Positions 33,606-42,466 of a DNA stretch of 64,000 nt are shown here, piece after piece (position 1 is the first letter of the stretch; each line of letters starts with the position of its first letter). Source of the DNA: Streptomyces himalayensis subsp. himalayensis (lineage in GTDB: Bacteria; Actinomycetota; Actinomycetes; Streptomycetales; Streptomycetaceae); assembly GCF_013778455.1 (NCBI RefSeq), contig NZ_JACEHE010000031.1, positions 20,137-84,136 of the forward strand. Direction: 5' to 3'. The position numbers and the translations under genes were made by a program. A model generated the notes under the pieces. The model had not been told where the DNA came from. It did no database searches and saw only the letters and a program-made list of their open reading frames with translations.

Positions 33606-34439
33606 ATGCAGAAAACATCCGCTTTGCGCCTGCGGACGAATCGTGCACGACTCGGACACAAGGCGCGTTACGCGCTGCAGCACCCGGAGCGCGTGGTGCC
33701 GTATCTGCGACGGGCGGGCCGGGACGGCTGGCTGCGGTTCAAGCACCGCGGCAGCCACATCGCGTACTACCGCGCCGTGATGGCGTCGGACACCGCGAGG
33801 AGCCCGGAGGCGGCGGTCGGCGGCGCCCCCTCGCACGACCGCTGGCTGGCCGTCGGTCAGCTGCAGTACGACTACCTGGTGCAGCACGGGCTGAAGCCCG
33901 AGGACCGGATGCTGGAGATCGGGTGCGGCAACCTGCGCGCCGGATGGCGGTTCATCCAGTACCTGGAGCCCGGCCACTACTACGGCATCGACATCTCGCC
34001 CGACATCCTCATCGAGGCCAAGAAGACGCTGGTCCGCTACGGCCTCCAGGAGAAGGTGCCGCACCTGACGCCCGTCGACAACCTCAAGCTGGACTTCCTC
34101 CCCGACGCGTCCTTCACGGTCGTGCACGCGCACAGCGTGTTCTCGCACTCGCCGCTGGAGGTCATCGACGAGTGCCTGTCGCACGTCGGACGGGTCCTGG
34201 CGCCCGGCGGCTTCTTCGACTTCACCTTCGACCGCACCGAGGGCAACGAACACCAGGTGCTGCGCGAGGACTTCTACTACCGCACGGACACGCTGATCCG
34301 GCTGGCCGAGAAGCACGGTCTCGTCGCCCGCTTCATGGACGACTGGGAGAGCACATGGCACCCCCAGTCGAAGCTGAGGGTCACTCACCCGACGCCCGAC
34401 CCGGCCGCGGAGCGGCCTGCGGACGTCGCGCGGGCCTAG
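33606..34439 (+). CDS. Class I SAM-dependent methyltransferase
   Basis: A 277-residue methyltransferase. After a basic ~90-residue N-terminal region comes motif I 'RMLEIGCGNLRAGWRFIQYLEPGHYYGIDISPDIL', then 'FLPDASFTVVHAHSVFSHSPLEVIDECLSHVGRVLAPGGFFDFTF'. This resembles glycan- or lipid-modifying methyltransferases more than small-molecule ones, but the substrate is unknown. ATG at 33606 is preceded by GGAGG. Its 3' end overlaps the convergent oxidoreductase gene by 4 bp. Confidence 0.85.
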   Translation: MQKTSALRLRTNRARLGHKARYALQHPERVVPYLRRAGRDGWLRFKHRGSHIAYYRAVMASDTARSPEAAVGGAPSHDRWLAVGQLQYDYLVQHGLKPEDRMLEIGCGNLRAGWRFIQYLEPGHYYGIDISPDILIEAKKTLVRYGLQEKVPHLTPVDNLKLDFLPDASFTVVHAHSVFSHSPLEVIDECLSHVGRVLAPGGFFDFTFDRTEGNEHQVLREDFYYRTDTLIRLAEKHGLVARFMDDWESTWHPQSKLRVTHPTPDPAAERPADVARA

Positions 34440-35422
34440 CGGATCCGGTCCGCCACCCGGAGCAGCAGCTTCCCGGTGCTGGTGCGGGAGCCCATCAGGC
34501 GGTGGGCTTCCGCGGCCTCGGACAGCGGGAACTCCTCGGTCACGGGCACGGTGACGGTCCCGTCGACCACCGTGCCGAACGCGCGCTCGGCGACCTCCCG
34601 CAGTACGCCCGGGGCCGTCCGGGCCAGCATGAGGATCGAGAACCCGGCGACCGAGCGCCCGCCGGGGTAGAGCTCCGGCTGACCCACCTGCCAGGGCTCC
34701 GCCGAACTCGCGTTGCCGAAGGACACCAGGCGCCCGAAGACGGCCAGCGCCTCCAGGCTCCGGCGGAACGTCTCCCCGCCGACCGGGTCCAGCGCGAGAT
34801 CGACGCCCCGCCCGCCCGTGGCGGCCCGTACCTCGTCCGCCCATCTGTCGCCGACGAACACCTCGTCGTATCCGTGCTTGAGCGCGTACTCGGCCTTCGC
34901 GGCACCCGAGACCACGCCGTACACGGCCCCCGCACCGGCCGCCTTCGCCAACTGCCCGGCCACCGTGCCCATTCCGCCCGCCGCACCCTGCACGAGCACC
35001 GTCTCGCCCGCGCGCAGCCGGCCCACCTCGTGGAGCAGGGCGTGCGCGGTCGGCAGCACGGTGGGGAGGGTGGCACCCGTACGCAGGTCAACGCCCTCCG
35101 GCAGCGCGAAGACAGTGGTGGCGTCGGCGACTGCCACCTCCGCGTACGCACCGCCGTCAGCCAGCGCGGCCACCTCCTGGCCGACCACGAGCCCCGTGAC
35201 GTCCGCCCCGACGGCACGGACCCGCCCGGACACCTCCAGCCCGGGCGTGAACGGGAGCGACGGCACCCGATACCCCTCGGCACGCGCCTTGAGATCGGCG
35301 AAGTTCACCCCCGCGTACGCCACGTCGATGCTCACCTGCCCGGGCCCCGGCTCGGGCACCTCGGCCTCCACCACCTTCAGGACCTCGGGACCGCCGTACT
35401 CCTGGATCCGGACAGCACGCAT
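34436..35422 (-). CDS. NADPH:quinone oxidoreductase-like zinc-independent MDR enzyme
   Basis: A 328-residue medium-chain reductase: GroES-like domain ('GPGQVSIDVAYAGVNFADLKARAEGY', 'PFTPGLEVSGRVRAVG') and Rossmann domain ('GETVLVQGAAGGMGTVAGQLAKAAGAGAVYGVV'). The catalytic-zinc Cys/His set of alcohol dehydrogenases is missing, fitting quinone oxidoreductases. ATG at 35422 has GAGGGG upstream (a GTG at 35431 also exists). It is divergent from a small ArsR-family regulator that probably controls it. Confidence 0.9.
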   Translation of the reverse strand: MRAVRIQEYGGPEVLKVVEAEVPEPGPGQVSIDVAYAGVNFADLKARAEGYRVPSLPFTPGLEVSGRVRAVGADVTGLVVGQEVAALADGGAYAEVAVADATTVFALPEGVDLRTGATLPTVLPTAHALLHEVGRLRAGETVLVQGAAGGMGTVAGQLAKAAGAGAVYGVVSGAAKAEYALKHGYDEVFVGDRWADEVRAATGGRGVDLALDPVGGETFRRSLEALAVFGRLVSFGNASSAEPWQVGQPELYPGGRSVAGFSILMLARTAPGVLREVAERAFGTVVDGTVTVPVTEEFPLSEAAEAHRLMGSRTSTGKLLLRVADRIR

Positions 35423-35449
35423 GACAGACACCCCTCGACCAGCACTCGA

Positions 35450-35499
35450 GTGTTCAATGAAAAGCGAACGCTCGGGACTGTATGGTTCTCATCGAACAC
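35450..35499. promoter_or_regulatory. Inverted repeat between qor-like and ArsR genes
   Basis: GTGTTCAATGA at 35450-35460 and TCATCGAACAC at 35489-35499 are inverted with 10 of 11 matches, spaced by 28 bp; a perfect CACTCGAGTG lies at the outer edge (35442-35451). The arms flank the promoter space of the divergent pair, a plausible operator for the regulator encoded at 35562. Confidence 0.6.
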
Positions 35500-35561
35500 T
35501 TCGCAAGCGCGCCGCTCCGCGGCGGTGCGACTTCCGCGGCAGGGAGAGGGAACCGAGAGGC

Positions 35562-35894
35562 ATGGCAGACCGCACGAGCCACCGCGCCGCGCCCGTCCAC
35601 TCCCACCCCGACGAGGTATCGATCCTGACCGCGCTCACAGCGCTGGCGGATCCCGTACGCATCCAGCTCGTACGAGAGCTCGCGGGCTCCGCGGAATGGA
35701 CACGGGCCTGCGGCAGCTTCGACGTACCCGTCGGCAAGGCGGCACTCAGCCACCACTTCGGCGTCCTGCGCGCGGCCGGCCTCGTGGAACAGCGCGACGA
35801 GGGCCCCAAACGCGTCAACCGCCTGCGACGGGAGGAGTTCGACGCACGCTTTCCGGGGCTGCTGGACCTGGTGCTACGTGAGGACGCGTGTTGA
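35562..35894 (+). CDS. ArsR-family winged-helix regulator
   Basis: A 110-residue regulator: 'SILTALTALADPVRIQLVRELAGSAEWTRACGSFDVPVGKAALSHHFGVLRAAGLVEQRDEG' is the winged helix with recognition helix 'KAALSHHFGVLRAAG'. The 'TRACGSFDVPVGKAALSHH' version is common in actinobacterial regulators divergent from oxidoreductases. No obvious metal-binding Cys pair is present, so a redox or small-molecule signal is more likely. Confidence 0.9.
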   Translation: MADRTSHRAAPVHSHPDEVSILTALTALADPVRIQLVRELAGSAEWTRACGSFDVPVGKAALSHHFGVLRAAGLVEQRDEGPKRVNRLRREEFDARFPGLLDLVLREDAC

Positions 35895-35917
35895 ACGCCG
35901 CGGCAGGTGACGCGGAC

Positions 35918-35941
35918 GCCGCCGTTGCATGCAACGGCGGC
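35918..35941. terminator. Perfect 24-bp palindrome between convergent genes
   Basis: Twelve-base arms at 35918-35929 and 35930-35941 with no spacer, centred on TGCA. Located between the ArsR gene stop (35894) and the permease stop (35977), where a bidirectional terminator is expected. No T tract on either side. Confidence 0.7.
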
Positions 35942-35976
35942 TGCCTCGACGTGGGTTCCGGCGGCGGTGCCGGTGT

Positions 35977-37386
35977 TCACACGCCGTCGTGCGACGCCTT
36001 CCTGGCCGCCCGCCGCAGCACCGCGTACAGCCCCGCGCTCACCGCGAACCCCACCAGGCACGTCACATCGCCGACGGACGGCCACTGCTCCGGCACCCAC
36101 CCCACGTACTTCTCCTGATTCGAGAAGAGGGGGACGGACACGATGATGCCCGCGAACAGCGAGGCGATCCCCGGCCAGTTGGTGTAGACCCGTTCGGTGA
36201 GGCGGGCCGACAGTTCCTCATCCGTGGCGGCGCGGGACTGCAGCCACCGCTCCACCAGTACGACGCCCAGCCAGGGTCCCACCCAGTACGCGATGACCAG
36301 CAGGAACGCCTCGTACGCATGCCCCGCGTCGGCCAGCGACGCCCACGCCGCCGCCGTACCCGCGAGACCGCACAGCACGACGATCGCGCTGCGGCCGAGC
36401 CACTTCGGCAGGTTCAGGCCCAGCGAGGTGATGGACATGGCGGAGGAGTAGACGTTGAGCGCGTTCGCGGAGATGGCGCCCAGGATGATCGCGAGCAGTA
36501 CCAGGTTGCTGAGCCAGGACGGAAGATGGCCGGTGAAGGCGGCCGTCGGTGTCGCACCCTCCGGGGCCACGATCGTCGCCGACGCCGCGCCGATCAGGGA
36601 GACGACCGAGACGGAGACGAACAGGCCGAGCGCCGGGTACAGCGCCACCTTCCAGCGGGTCGCGGTCGGCGGCAGATAGCGGGAGTAGTCCGCCGCGCCG
36701 GGGTTCCAGCCCGCCGCGTACCCCCACGCCGCGCTGAACGCGAGCAGGAAGCCGCCGGTCCCGCCGCCCGCGCCGGGCGCCCCCAGGTCCGCCTCGCGGA
36801 ACGTCCAGACACCCGCCAGCAGGAAGACCACCGCCAGTACGGGCAGCGCGTAACGCTCAAAGGCGTGCACGAAGTTGTGGCCGATGAAGCCGATGACGAT
36901 CTCCGCGACCACCACGAGCAGCAGTGACGGCAACGGCCGCAGGCCGGTGAGCGTGTTGAGCGCGAAGGCCGCGCTGACGCTGTTGACCGCGAACCAGCCG
37001 ACGCCCGCGACAAGGGCGTTGACGCCGGACGGCAGGGCGTTGCCCTTGAAGCCGAAGGAGAACCGGCCGACCGCCATCTGCGGCACCCCGAACCGGGGCC
37101 CGTCCAGGCTCAGCACCCCGTGTGTGACCGCACCGAGCGCCGTGCCGAGCAGCAGCGCCGCCGACGCCTGCCAGAAGTTCAGGCCGAAGAAGAGAACCGA
37201 GATGACGCCGATGTACACCGTCGCGAACTCGATGTTCGGCGAGGCCCACGTCCACAGCAGCCCGCGCGGGGTGCCGTGCCGTTCGGCAAGCGGAATGGGC
37301 TCGGAGCCCGCCGTCTCCACGGCGATGACCTTGTCGCCGTACTCTGCGGCGACTGGTGCGGGCGTACTGGTGGGAGCGGTCGTCAT
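35977..37386 (-). CDS. NCS1-family purine/cytosine permease
   Basis: A 469-residue transporter with about 12 membrane helices. The NCS1 N-terminus is 'RGLLWTWASPNIEFATVYIGVISVLFFGLNFWQA', with 'FGVPQMAVGRFSFGFKGNALP' (TM3 region) and 'AWGYAAGWNPGAADYSRYLP' following. These proteins import cytosine, purines, allantoin or hydantoins with a cation. The nearby nucleoside deaminase and PucR regulator make a nucleobase substrate plausible. Confidence 0.9.
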   Translation of the reverse strand: MTTAPTSTPAPVAAEYGDKVIAVETAGSEPIPLAERHGTPRGLLWTWASPNIEFATVYIGVISVLFFGLNFWQASAALLLGTALGAVTHGVLSLDGPRFGVPQMAVGRFSFGFKGNALPSGVNALVAGVGWFAVNSVSAAFALNTLTGLRPLPSLLLVVVAEIVIGFIGHNFVHAFERYALPVLAVVFLLAGVWTFREADLGAPGAGGGTGGFLLAFSAAWGYAAGWNPGAADYSRYLPPTATRWKVALYPALGLFVSVSVVSLIGAASATIVAPEGATPTAAFTGHLPSWLSNLVLLAIILGAISANALNVYSSAMSITSLGLNLPKWLGRSAIVVLCGLAGTAAAWASLADAGHAYEAFLLVIAYWVGPWLGVVLVERWLQSRAATDEELSARLTERVYTNWPGIASLFAGIIVSVPLFSNQEKYVGWVPEQWPSVGDVTCLVGFAVSAGLYAVLRRAARKASHDGV

Positions 37387-37619
37387 GCCCCGTAAGTGTC
37401 CGCGTCCCCGGCCGCCCGGCCCAGGGGCGCATTGTCCGCATCGGGAGCCGCGGCGGCGTACAGCTTGTACGCCGCAGCCGTGTGAACTCCTGTACGCCGC
37501 CCATGACCTGCGAAGGCCGGACCTGCGAAGGCGGGGCCTGCGAAGGTCACGGGCAGCCGCGCCTCCGCGTCACGACTGGAGTCGGGGGGCCACGTCACGA
37601 CTCGCGCCGCGGCTTCGCC

Positions 37620-38051
37620 TCACGACTCGTCGTCGGACTTGCGGCCTTCGGACTCCGGATTCTCCGTCTTGGGGGCATCGCCCTCGCGCCGCTTGAGTTC
37701 CTCCTCGCGGCGGCGCAGATCGGCCTCCCAGTCCTTCAGGAGCGACTCGTCTTTTTTGTTCTCTTCCTTGATGGACTTGAGGAACTCCGGGTTGTCGTCC
37801 GGTGCGACCCATTCCGTGCGGTGGCTGCGGTGCCACTCGGACGGTGTGGAACCGCCGACGGGCCCCTTGCGGGCCTTGCCCGCGACGAGCCAGGCGACCG
37901 GGCCGATCAGCACCTCGCCGAAGAGCAGCACGATGATGACCCACACCACCTTCGGCAGATGCCTGACCTCATTCTCAGGGGTGTTCAGGCAGTCGATGAA
38001 GGCGTAGATCCACAGCGCCAGCACCAGCAGGAAGGGCAGATACCTGAGCAT
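37620..38051 (-). CDS. PLDc_N-domain small membrane protein
   Basis: A 143-residue protein. Residues 1-55 hold two membrane helices in the phospholipase D-nuclease N-terminal domain ('MLRYLPFLLVLALWIYAFIDCLNTPENEVRHLPKVVWVIIVLLFGEVLIGPVAWLVAG'), and the rest is charged and partly coiled-coil ('DWEADLRRREEELKRREGD'). It is divergent from the mqnL gene by 100 bp; the same pairing is known to me from other Streptomyces. Function unknown. Confidence 0.88.
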   Translation of the reverse strand: MLRYLPFLLVLALWIYAFIDCLNTPENEVRHLPKVVWVIIVLLFGEVLIGPVAWLVAGKARKGPVGGSTPSEWHRSHRTEWVAPDDNPEFLKSIKEENKKDESLLKDWEADLRRREEELKRREGDAPKTENPESEGRKSDDES

Positions 38052-38151
38052 GGTCGTGCGATCCCCCAGCAGACGTCGGACGTGAGTGCGGCAGCGGGGA
38101 GCACGGCCCCGGTGACGGGGCCAGGGTAGCCGGTGTCCGATACTGGACGGC

Positions 38152-39603
38152 ATGGCTTACGACGATCTTCGCTCCCTGCTCCGGGCGCTGGAGCGCGAGG
38201 GCGACCTCAAGCGCATCAAGGCCGAGGTCGATCCGTATCTGGAGGTCGGGGAGATCGTCGACCGGGTCCAGAAGTCCGGCGGCCCCGCGCTCCTCTTCGA
38301 GAACGTGCGCGGCTCCGCGATGCCGCTCGCGATGAACGTCTTCGGTACGGACCGCAGGCTGCTGAAGGCCCTCGGCCTGAAGTCGTACGGGGACATCTCC
38401 GAGAAGATCGGCGGACTGCTCAAGCCGGAGCTGCCGCACGGGTTCGTGGGGGTGCGCGAGGCCTTCGGGAAGCTCGGCGCCATGACCCACGTACCGCCGA
38501 AGAAGGTCAAGGACGCGCCGGTCCAGGAGGTCGTCCTGCGCGGCGACGACGTGGACCTCGACCAGCTCCCCGCCCTGTTCACCTGGCCCAAGGACGGCGG
38601 CTCCTTCTTCAACCTCGGCCTGACGCACACCAAGCACCCCGAGACCGGGCTCAGGAACCTCGGGCTCTACCGCCTCCAGCGCCACGACAAGCGCACCATC
38701 GGCATGCACTGGCAGATCCACAAGGACAGCCGCAACCACTACCAGGTGGCCGCGCGGCGCGGTGAACGCCTGCCGGTCGCCATCGCGTTCGGCTGCCCGC
38801 CCTCGGTGACGTACGCCGCCACGGCACCGCTGCCCGGTGACATCGACGAGTACCTCTTCGCCGGTTTCGTCCAGGGCAAGCGGATCGAGATGGTCGACTG
38901 CAAGACGGTGCCGCTGCAGGTCCCCGCGCAGGCCGAGGTCGTACTGGAGGGCTGGCTCGAGCCCGGCGAGATGCTCCCCGAAGGACCCTTCGGCGACCAC
39001 ACCGGCTTCTACACACCGCAGGAGCCGTTCCCCGCACTGACCATCGACTGCGTCACGATGCGAAAGCGCCCGCTGCTCCAGTCGATCGTGGTCGGCCGGC
39101 CGCCCACGGAGGACGGCCCGCTCGGCCGCGCCACGGAGCGTTTCTTCCTGCCCCTGCTGAAGATCATCATCCCGGACATCGTGGACTACCACCTGCCGGA
39201 GGCGGGCGGCTTCCACAACTGCGCCATCGTCGCGATCGACAAGAAGTACCCCAAGCACGCCCAGAAGGTGATGCACGCGATCTGGGGCGCGCACATGATG
39301 TCCCTGACCAAACTCATCGTGGTCGTCGACTCCGACTGCGACGTCCACGATCTGCACGAGGTGGCGTGGCGCGCACTCGGCAACACCGACTACGCCCGCG
39401 ACCTCACCGTCGTCGAAGGCCCGGTCGACCACCTCGACCACGCCTCGTACCAGCAGTTCTGGGGCGGCAAGGCGGGCATCGACGCGACGAAGAAATGGCC
39501 CGAGGAGGGCTACACCCGGGACGGCGGCTGGCCGGACATGGTGGAGTCCGACCAGGAGACGGCTGCGAAGGTCGACCGCCGGTGGAAGGAGTATGGACTG
39601 TGA
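38152..39603 (+). CDS. mqnL: UbiD-family decarboxylase of menaquinone biosynthesis
   Basis: A 483-residue prenylated-FMN-dependent decarboxylase. Signatures include 'PALLFENVRGSAMPLAMNVFGTDRRLLKALG', 'RNLGLYRLQRHDKRTIGMHWQIHKDS', 'GEMLPEGPFGDHTGFYTP' and 'KLIVVVDSDCDVHDLHEVAWRALGN'. It is followed by the prenyltransferase and, after a rhomboid gene, the UbiX-like partner that makes the cofactor. In futalosine-pathway bacteria this set decarboxylates prenylated dihydroxynaphthoate. The symbol is from that context. Confidence 0.88.
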   Translation: MAYDDLRSLLRALEREGDLKRIKAEVDPYLEVGEIVDRVQKSGGPALLFENVRGSAMPLAMNVFGTDRRLLKALGLKSYGDISEKIGGLLKPELPHGFVGVREAFGKLGAMTHVPPKKVKDAPVQEVVLRGDDVDLDQLPALFTWPKDGGSFFNLGLTHTKHPETGLRNLGLYRLQRHDKRTIGMHWQIHKDSRNHYQVAARRGERLPVAIAFGCPPSVTYAATAPLPGDIDEYLFAGFVQGKRIEMVDCKTVPLQVPAQAEVVLEGWLEPGEMLPEGPFGDHTGFYTPQEPFPALTIDCVTMRKRPLLQSIVVGRPPTEDGPLGRATERFFLPLLKIIIPDIVDYHLPEAGGFHNCAIVAIDKKYPKHAQKVMHAIWGAHMMSLTKLIVVVDSDCDVHDLHEVAWRALGNTDYARDLTVVEGPVDHLDHASYQQFWGGKAGIDATKKWPEEGYTRDGGWPDMVESDQETAAKVDRRWKEYGL

Positions 39604-39682
39604 GGTCCGAGGCAGCGCAGGGATACGACAGCGCGGAGCCGGGACACCCCCGCTGCGCCGATGGTGAGCCGGGGTACGCCCT

Positions 39683-40585
39683 GTGAGCAGTGCATCCGCC
39701 GCGATCCCGCAGCCGGGCAGGACCAAGGCGTTCCTGCGCCTCGTCATGATCGAGCACTCGGTCTTCGCACTCCCCTTCGCCTACATCGCATCCCTCACCG
39801 CGATGTTCCAGCTCGACGGCACCATCCACTGGGGGCGCCTGCTCCTGGTCACCGTCGCCATGGTCGGCCTGCGCACCTTCGCGATGGCCGCCAACCGGAT
39901 CATCGACCGCGAGATCGACGCCCGTAACCCGCGCACCGCGCATCGCGAACTGGTCACCGGCGCCGTGTCGGTGAAGTCAGCGTGGACCGGCGCGCTGATC
40001 GCGCTGGTGTTCTTCCTGGGCGCGGCCGCCCTGCTGAACCCGCTGTGCCTGGCGCTCGCGCCGATCGCCGTCATCCCGATGGTGGTCTATCCGTACGGCA
40101 AGCGGTTCACGAACTTCCCGCAGGCCATCCTCGGACTCGCCCAGGCCATGGGCCCGGTCGGCGCCTGGATCGCGGTCACGGGGGAGTGGTCCTGGGACGC
40201 GGTGATCCTCGGCCTCGCGGTGGGCATCTGGATCGGCGGCTTCGACCTGATCTACGCCTGCCAGGACGTCGAGACGGACCGGGAGATCGGCGTGATGTCG
40301 GTTCCCGCCCGCTTCGGCATCCCGGCCGCCATCTGGGGCGCGCGCGGCTGCCACCTCGTCACCACGGCGCTGTTCGTCTGGTACGCCCTGGCCACGGACG
40401 GCGGTGCCTTCCTCTGGCTCGGCCTGGTGATCGTCGCGGGTGCCTTCCTCTACGAGCACACCATCGTCCGCCCGCACGACCTGTCCCGCCTGAACCGCGC
40501 GTTCTTCAGCGTCAACGGGTTCATCGGCATCGCCCTGTTCGTCTGCGCGCTGCTGGACCTGCTGGTGCGGGGTCTGACGGTGTGA
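39683..40585 (+). CDS. mqnP: UbiA-family prenyltransferase of the futalosine pathway
   Basis: A 300-residue membrane prenyltransferase with ~9 helices. The first Asp-rich motif is 'NRIIDREIDARNPRTAHREL' (N-x3-D-x3-D) and the second 'YACQDVETDREIGVMSVPARFG'. It attaches the isoprenoid tail to dihydroxy-naphthoate. GTG at 39683. It lies 79 nt downstream of mqnL on the same strand. Confidence 0.9.
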   Translation: MSSASAAIPQPGRTKAFLRLVMIEHSVFALPFAYIASLTAMFQLDGTIHWGRLLLVTVAMVGLRTFAMAANRIIDREIDARNPRTAHRELVTGAVSVKSAWTGALIALVFFLGAAALLNPLCLALAPIAVIPMVVYPYGKRFTNFPQAILGLAQAMGPVGAWIAVTGEWSWDAVILGLAVGIWIGGFDLIYACQDVETDREIGVMSVPARFGIPAAIWGARGCHLVTTALFVWYALATDGGAFLWLGLVIVAGAFLYEHTIVRPHDLSRLNRAFFSVNGFIGIALFVCALLDLLVRGLTV

Positions 40586-40637
40586 GGCCGGGCGGGCCGT
40601 CGCTGTGCGCCCGGGGCTGTGCGGTGCGAGCTCGGCC

Positions 40638-41279
40638 TTACGGTGTGAGGCGGCCGAGGCCCGCCTGTTCCGGGCGCTGCACCGCACGCGGGCGGCGGAA
40701 CACGAACGCCGCGACGACGCCGCCCAGCAGGCCGAAGAAGTGGCCCTGCCAGCTCACACCCGTCGCCGTCGGCAGTACGCCCCACAGGATCGAGCCGTAG
40801 ACCGCGGCGACCAGCAGGCCTATGAGGATGTCGCGGATGCGGCGGTCCACGAAGCCCCGTACCAGCAGATAGCCGAAGAGGCCGAACACGACGCCCGAGG
40901 CGCCCGCGGTCGTCGAGTACGGCGGGGCCGTCAGCCACACGCCCAGGCCGCTGGCCACGATGATCAGGGCGGTGACGCCGACGAAGCGACGTATGCCCGA
41001 GAGCGCGGCGAGGAAGCCGAGCACCAGCAGCGGCACGCTGTTGGCAGCGACGTGGTCGAAGCCGAAGTGCAGGAACGCGGCGGGCACGATGTCGCGCACC
41101 TCGCCGACGTAGCGCGGGGTGATGCCGAAGGTGTCCAGGGCGTGGCCAGTCGCCACATCGACGATCTCCAGCAGCCACAGCAGCGCCACCCAGCCCAGCA
41201 TCAGGGCCCCCGCGGCCTTGGCGCGGCCGCGCCGGGGAGGCACCGGCACCTGGGCCGGCTGTGTGAATCCGTACGACAT
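40638..41279 (-). CDS. Rhomboid-family intramembrane serine protease
   Basis: A 213-residue, six-helix protein. Catalytic Ser is in 'TAGASGVVFGLFGYLLVRGF' (G-x-S-G) and His in 'SWQGHFFGLLGG'; the oxyanion-region pattern 'HFGFDHVAANSVPLLVLG' is also present. Minus strand, between mqnP and mqnM; this interruption of the menaquinone genes seems conserved in Streptomyces (from memory). Substrates unknown. Confidence 0.92.
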   Translation of the reverse strand: MSYGFTQPAQVPVPPRRGRAKAAGALMLGWVALLWLLEIVDVATGHALDTFGITPRYVGEVRDIVPAAFLHFGFDHVAANSVPLLVLGFLAALSGIRRFVGVTALIIVASGLGVWLTAPPYSTTAGASGVVFGLFGYLLVRGFVDRRIRDILIGLLVAAVYGSILWGVLPTATGVSWQGHFFGLLGGVVAAFVFRRPRAVQRPEQAGLGRLTP

Positions 41280-41379
41280 CGGCGTCCCCCTCCTCTGCCC
41301 TGCACAACGCACGGCACCGCCGTCAGGGTTCCGCCCGGCCGCCCCACTCGGTTTGTGAGGCGCCGGATAGGCTCGGTGC

Positions 41380-42246
41380 GTGAGTTCCCGTCAGGATGGC
41401 CGGAAAGAACAGGCCGAGAGCGCGGTGAGCGCCCAGCGGCGGCCGTGGATCGTCGGAGTGTCCGGCGCGTCCGGTACGCCGTACGCCGCCGCCGTGCTGC
41501 GCGCGCTGCTCGCGGCGGGCGAGAGCGTGGACCTGGTGGTGTCGCGGGCGTCGCGGCTGACGCTGCTGGACGAGACCGGCATCGCGTTCCGGGATGCGCA
41601 CTGGCGGGACGACCTGCGGGAGTGGCTGGCGCGCGGGGCCGACGGGAAGCCGTATGCCTTTCCGCCGGGATCGGCGGGCGGCCCCGGTTCGGATGACGGG
41701 CCGGGCTCCGACGGCGGACCGGTTTCGGGTGGCGGCCCGGGTTCGGACGGCGGGCCGGTTTCGGGTGGCCGCCCGGGTTCGGACGGCGGACCGCGTTCGG
41801 CCGGTGGGCCCGCCCCTGGTCTCGGCGATGTGCGGTACTGGGCCGCCGGGGATCTCGCGGCCGGCCCGTCCTCGGGGTCGTATCCGGCGAAGGGCATGCT
41901 CATCGTGCCCGCGTCCACGGCGTGCGTGGCCGGCGTCGCGCTGGGTCTGTCGAAGGACCTGCTGCAGCGTGCGGCGAGCGTGACGCTCAAGGAAGGCCGC
42001 AGGCTGGTCGTCGCGGTGCGGGAGACGCCGCTGAACGGCCAGACGCTGAAGCATCTGGTGACGCTCGACGACGCGGGCGCGATCGTGCTGCCCGCCTCAC
42101 CGGCGTTCTACGCCGGGGCGACGCACATCCAGGATCTGGTGGACTTCGTCGCGGGTCGGGTGCTGGACGCGGCGGGGGTGCCGCACCGGCTGTACCGCCG
42201 CTGGGAGGGGGAGCTCGGGGGAGGTGCCCGGGACACGGGGGTCTAG
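41380..42246 (+). CDS. mqnM: UbiX-family flavin prenyltransferase with Gly-rich insertion
   Basis: A 288-residue enzyme that makes prenylated FMN for the UbiD-like decarboxylase. The flavin site is 'IVGVSGASGTPYAAAVLRALL', and 'KGMLIVPASTACVAGVALGLSKDLLQRAASVTLKEGRRLVVAVRETPLNGQTLKHLVTLDDAGAIVLPASPAFY' is the conserved C-terminal half. Typical UbiX is ~190-220 residues; here ~46 extra residues (about 100-146) form a 12-residue repeat rich in Gly, Pro, Ser and Asp, encoded by 36-bp repeats. GTG at 41380. Confidence 0.9.
   Translation: MSSRQDGRKEQAESAVSAQRRPWIVGVSGASGTPYAAAVLRALLAAGESVDLVVSRASRLTLLDETGIAFRDAHWRDDLREWLARGADGKPYAFPPGSAGGPGSDDGPGSDGGPVSGGGPGSDGGPVSGGRPGSDGGPRSAGGPAPGLGDVRYWAAGDLAAGPSSGSYPAKGMLIVPASTACVAGVALGLSKDLLQRAASVTLKEGRRLVVAVRETPLNGQTLKHLVTLDDAGAIVLPASPAFYAGATHIQDLVDFVAGRVLDAAGVPHRLYRRWEGELGGGARDTGV
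41677..41818 (+). repeat. 36-bp in-frame tandem repeats inside mqnM
   Basis: About three to four imperfect 36-bp units encoding G-G-P-G-S-D-G-G-P-V-S-G. The repeat interrupts the UbiX fold between the N-terminal flavin site and the 'GDVRYWAAGDLA' strand, in a surface-loop position. Confidence 0.85.
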
Positions 42247-42466
42247 CGGGAGGGGTCTTGCGGACTGTCCTGGCAGGTCGGGGACTTGCTGTCGGGCGGT
42301 TCGTCTTCGTGTCCGGTGCCTTGAGGGGCCCTGACAGGTCCTGCAAGATCACCTTTGACCAACAGGGATACACACCGGCATCTCAAGGAGATGTGGAAAA
42401 AGGTTCACAGGGTGTCTGCCCTGCGGGCCTTAGATTTTGCACATAAACTTGCGGGACTGCTGAATA

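Noticed and set aside
41677..41818. Repeat array resembling a CRISPR or minisatellite locus
   Set aside because: The 36-bp units have no spacers and are in frame within the UbiX-like gene; they encode a 12-residue peptide repeat.
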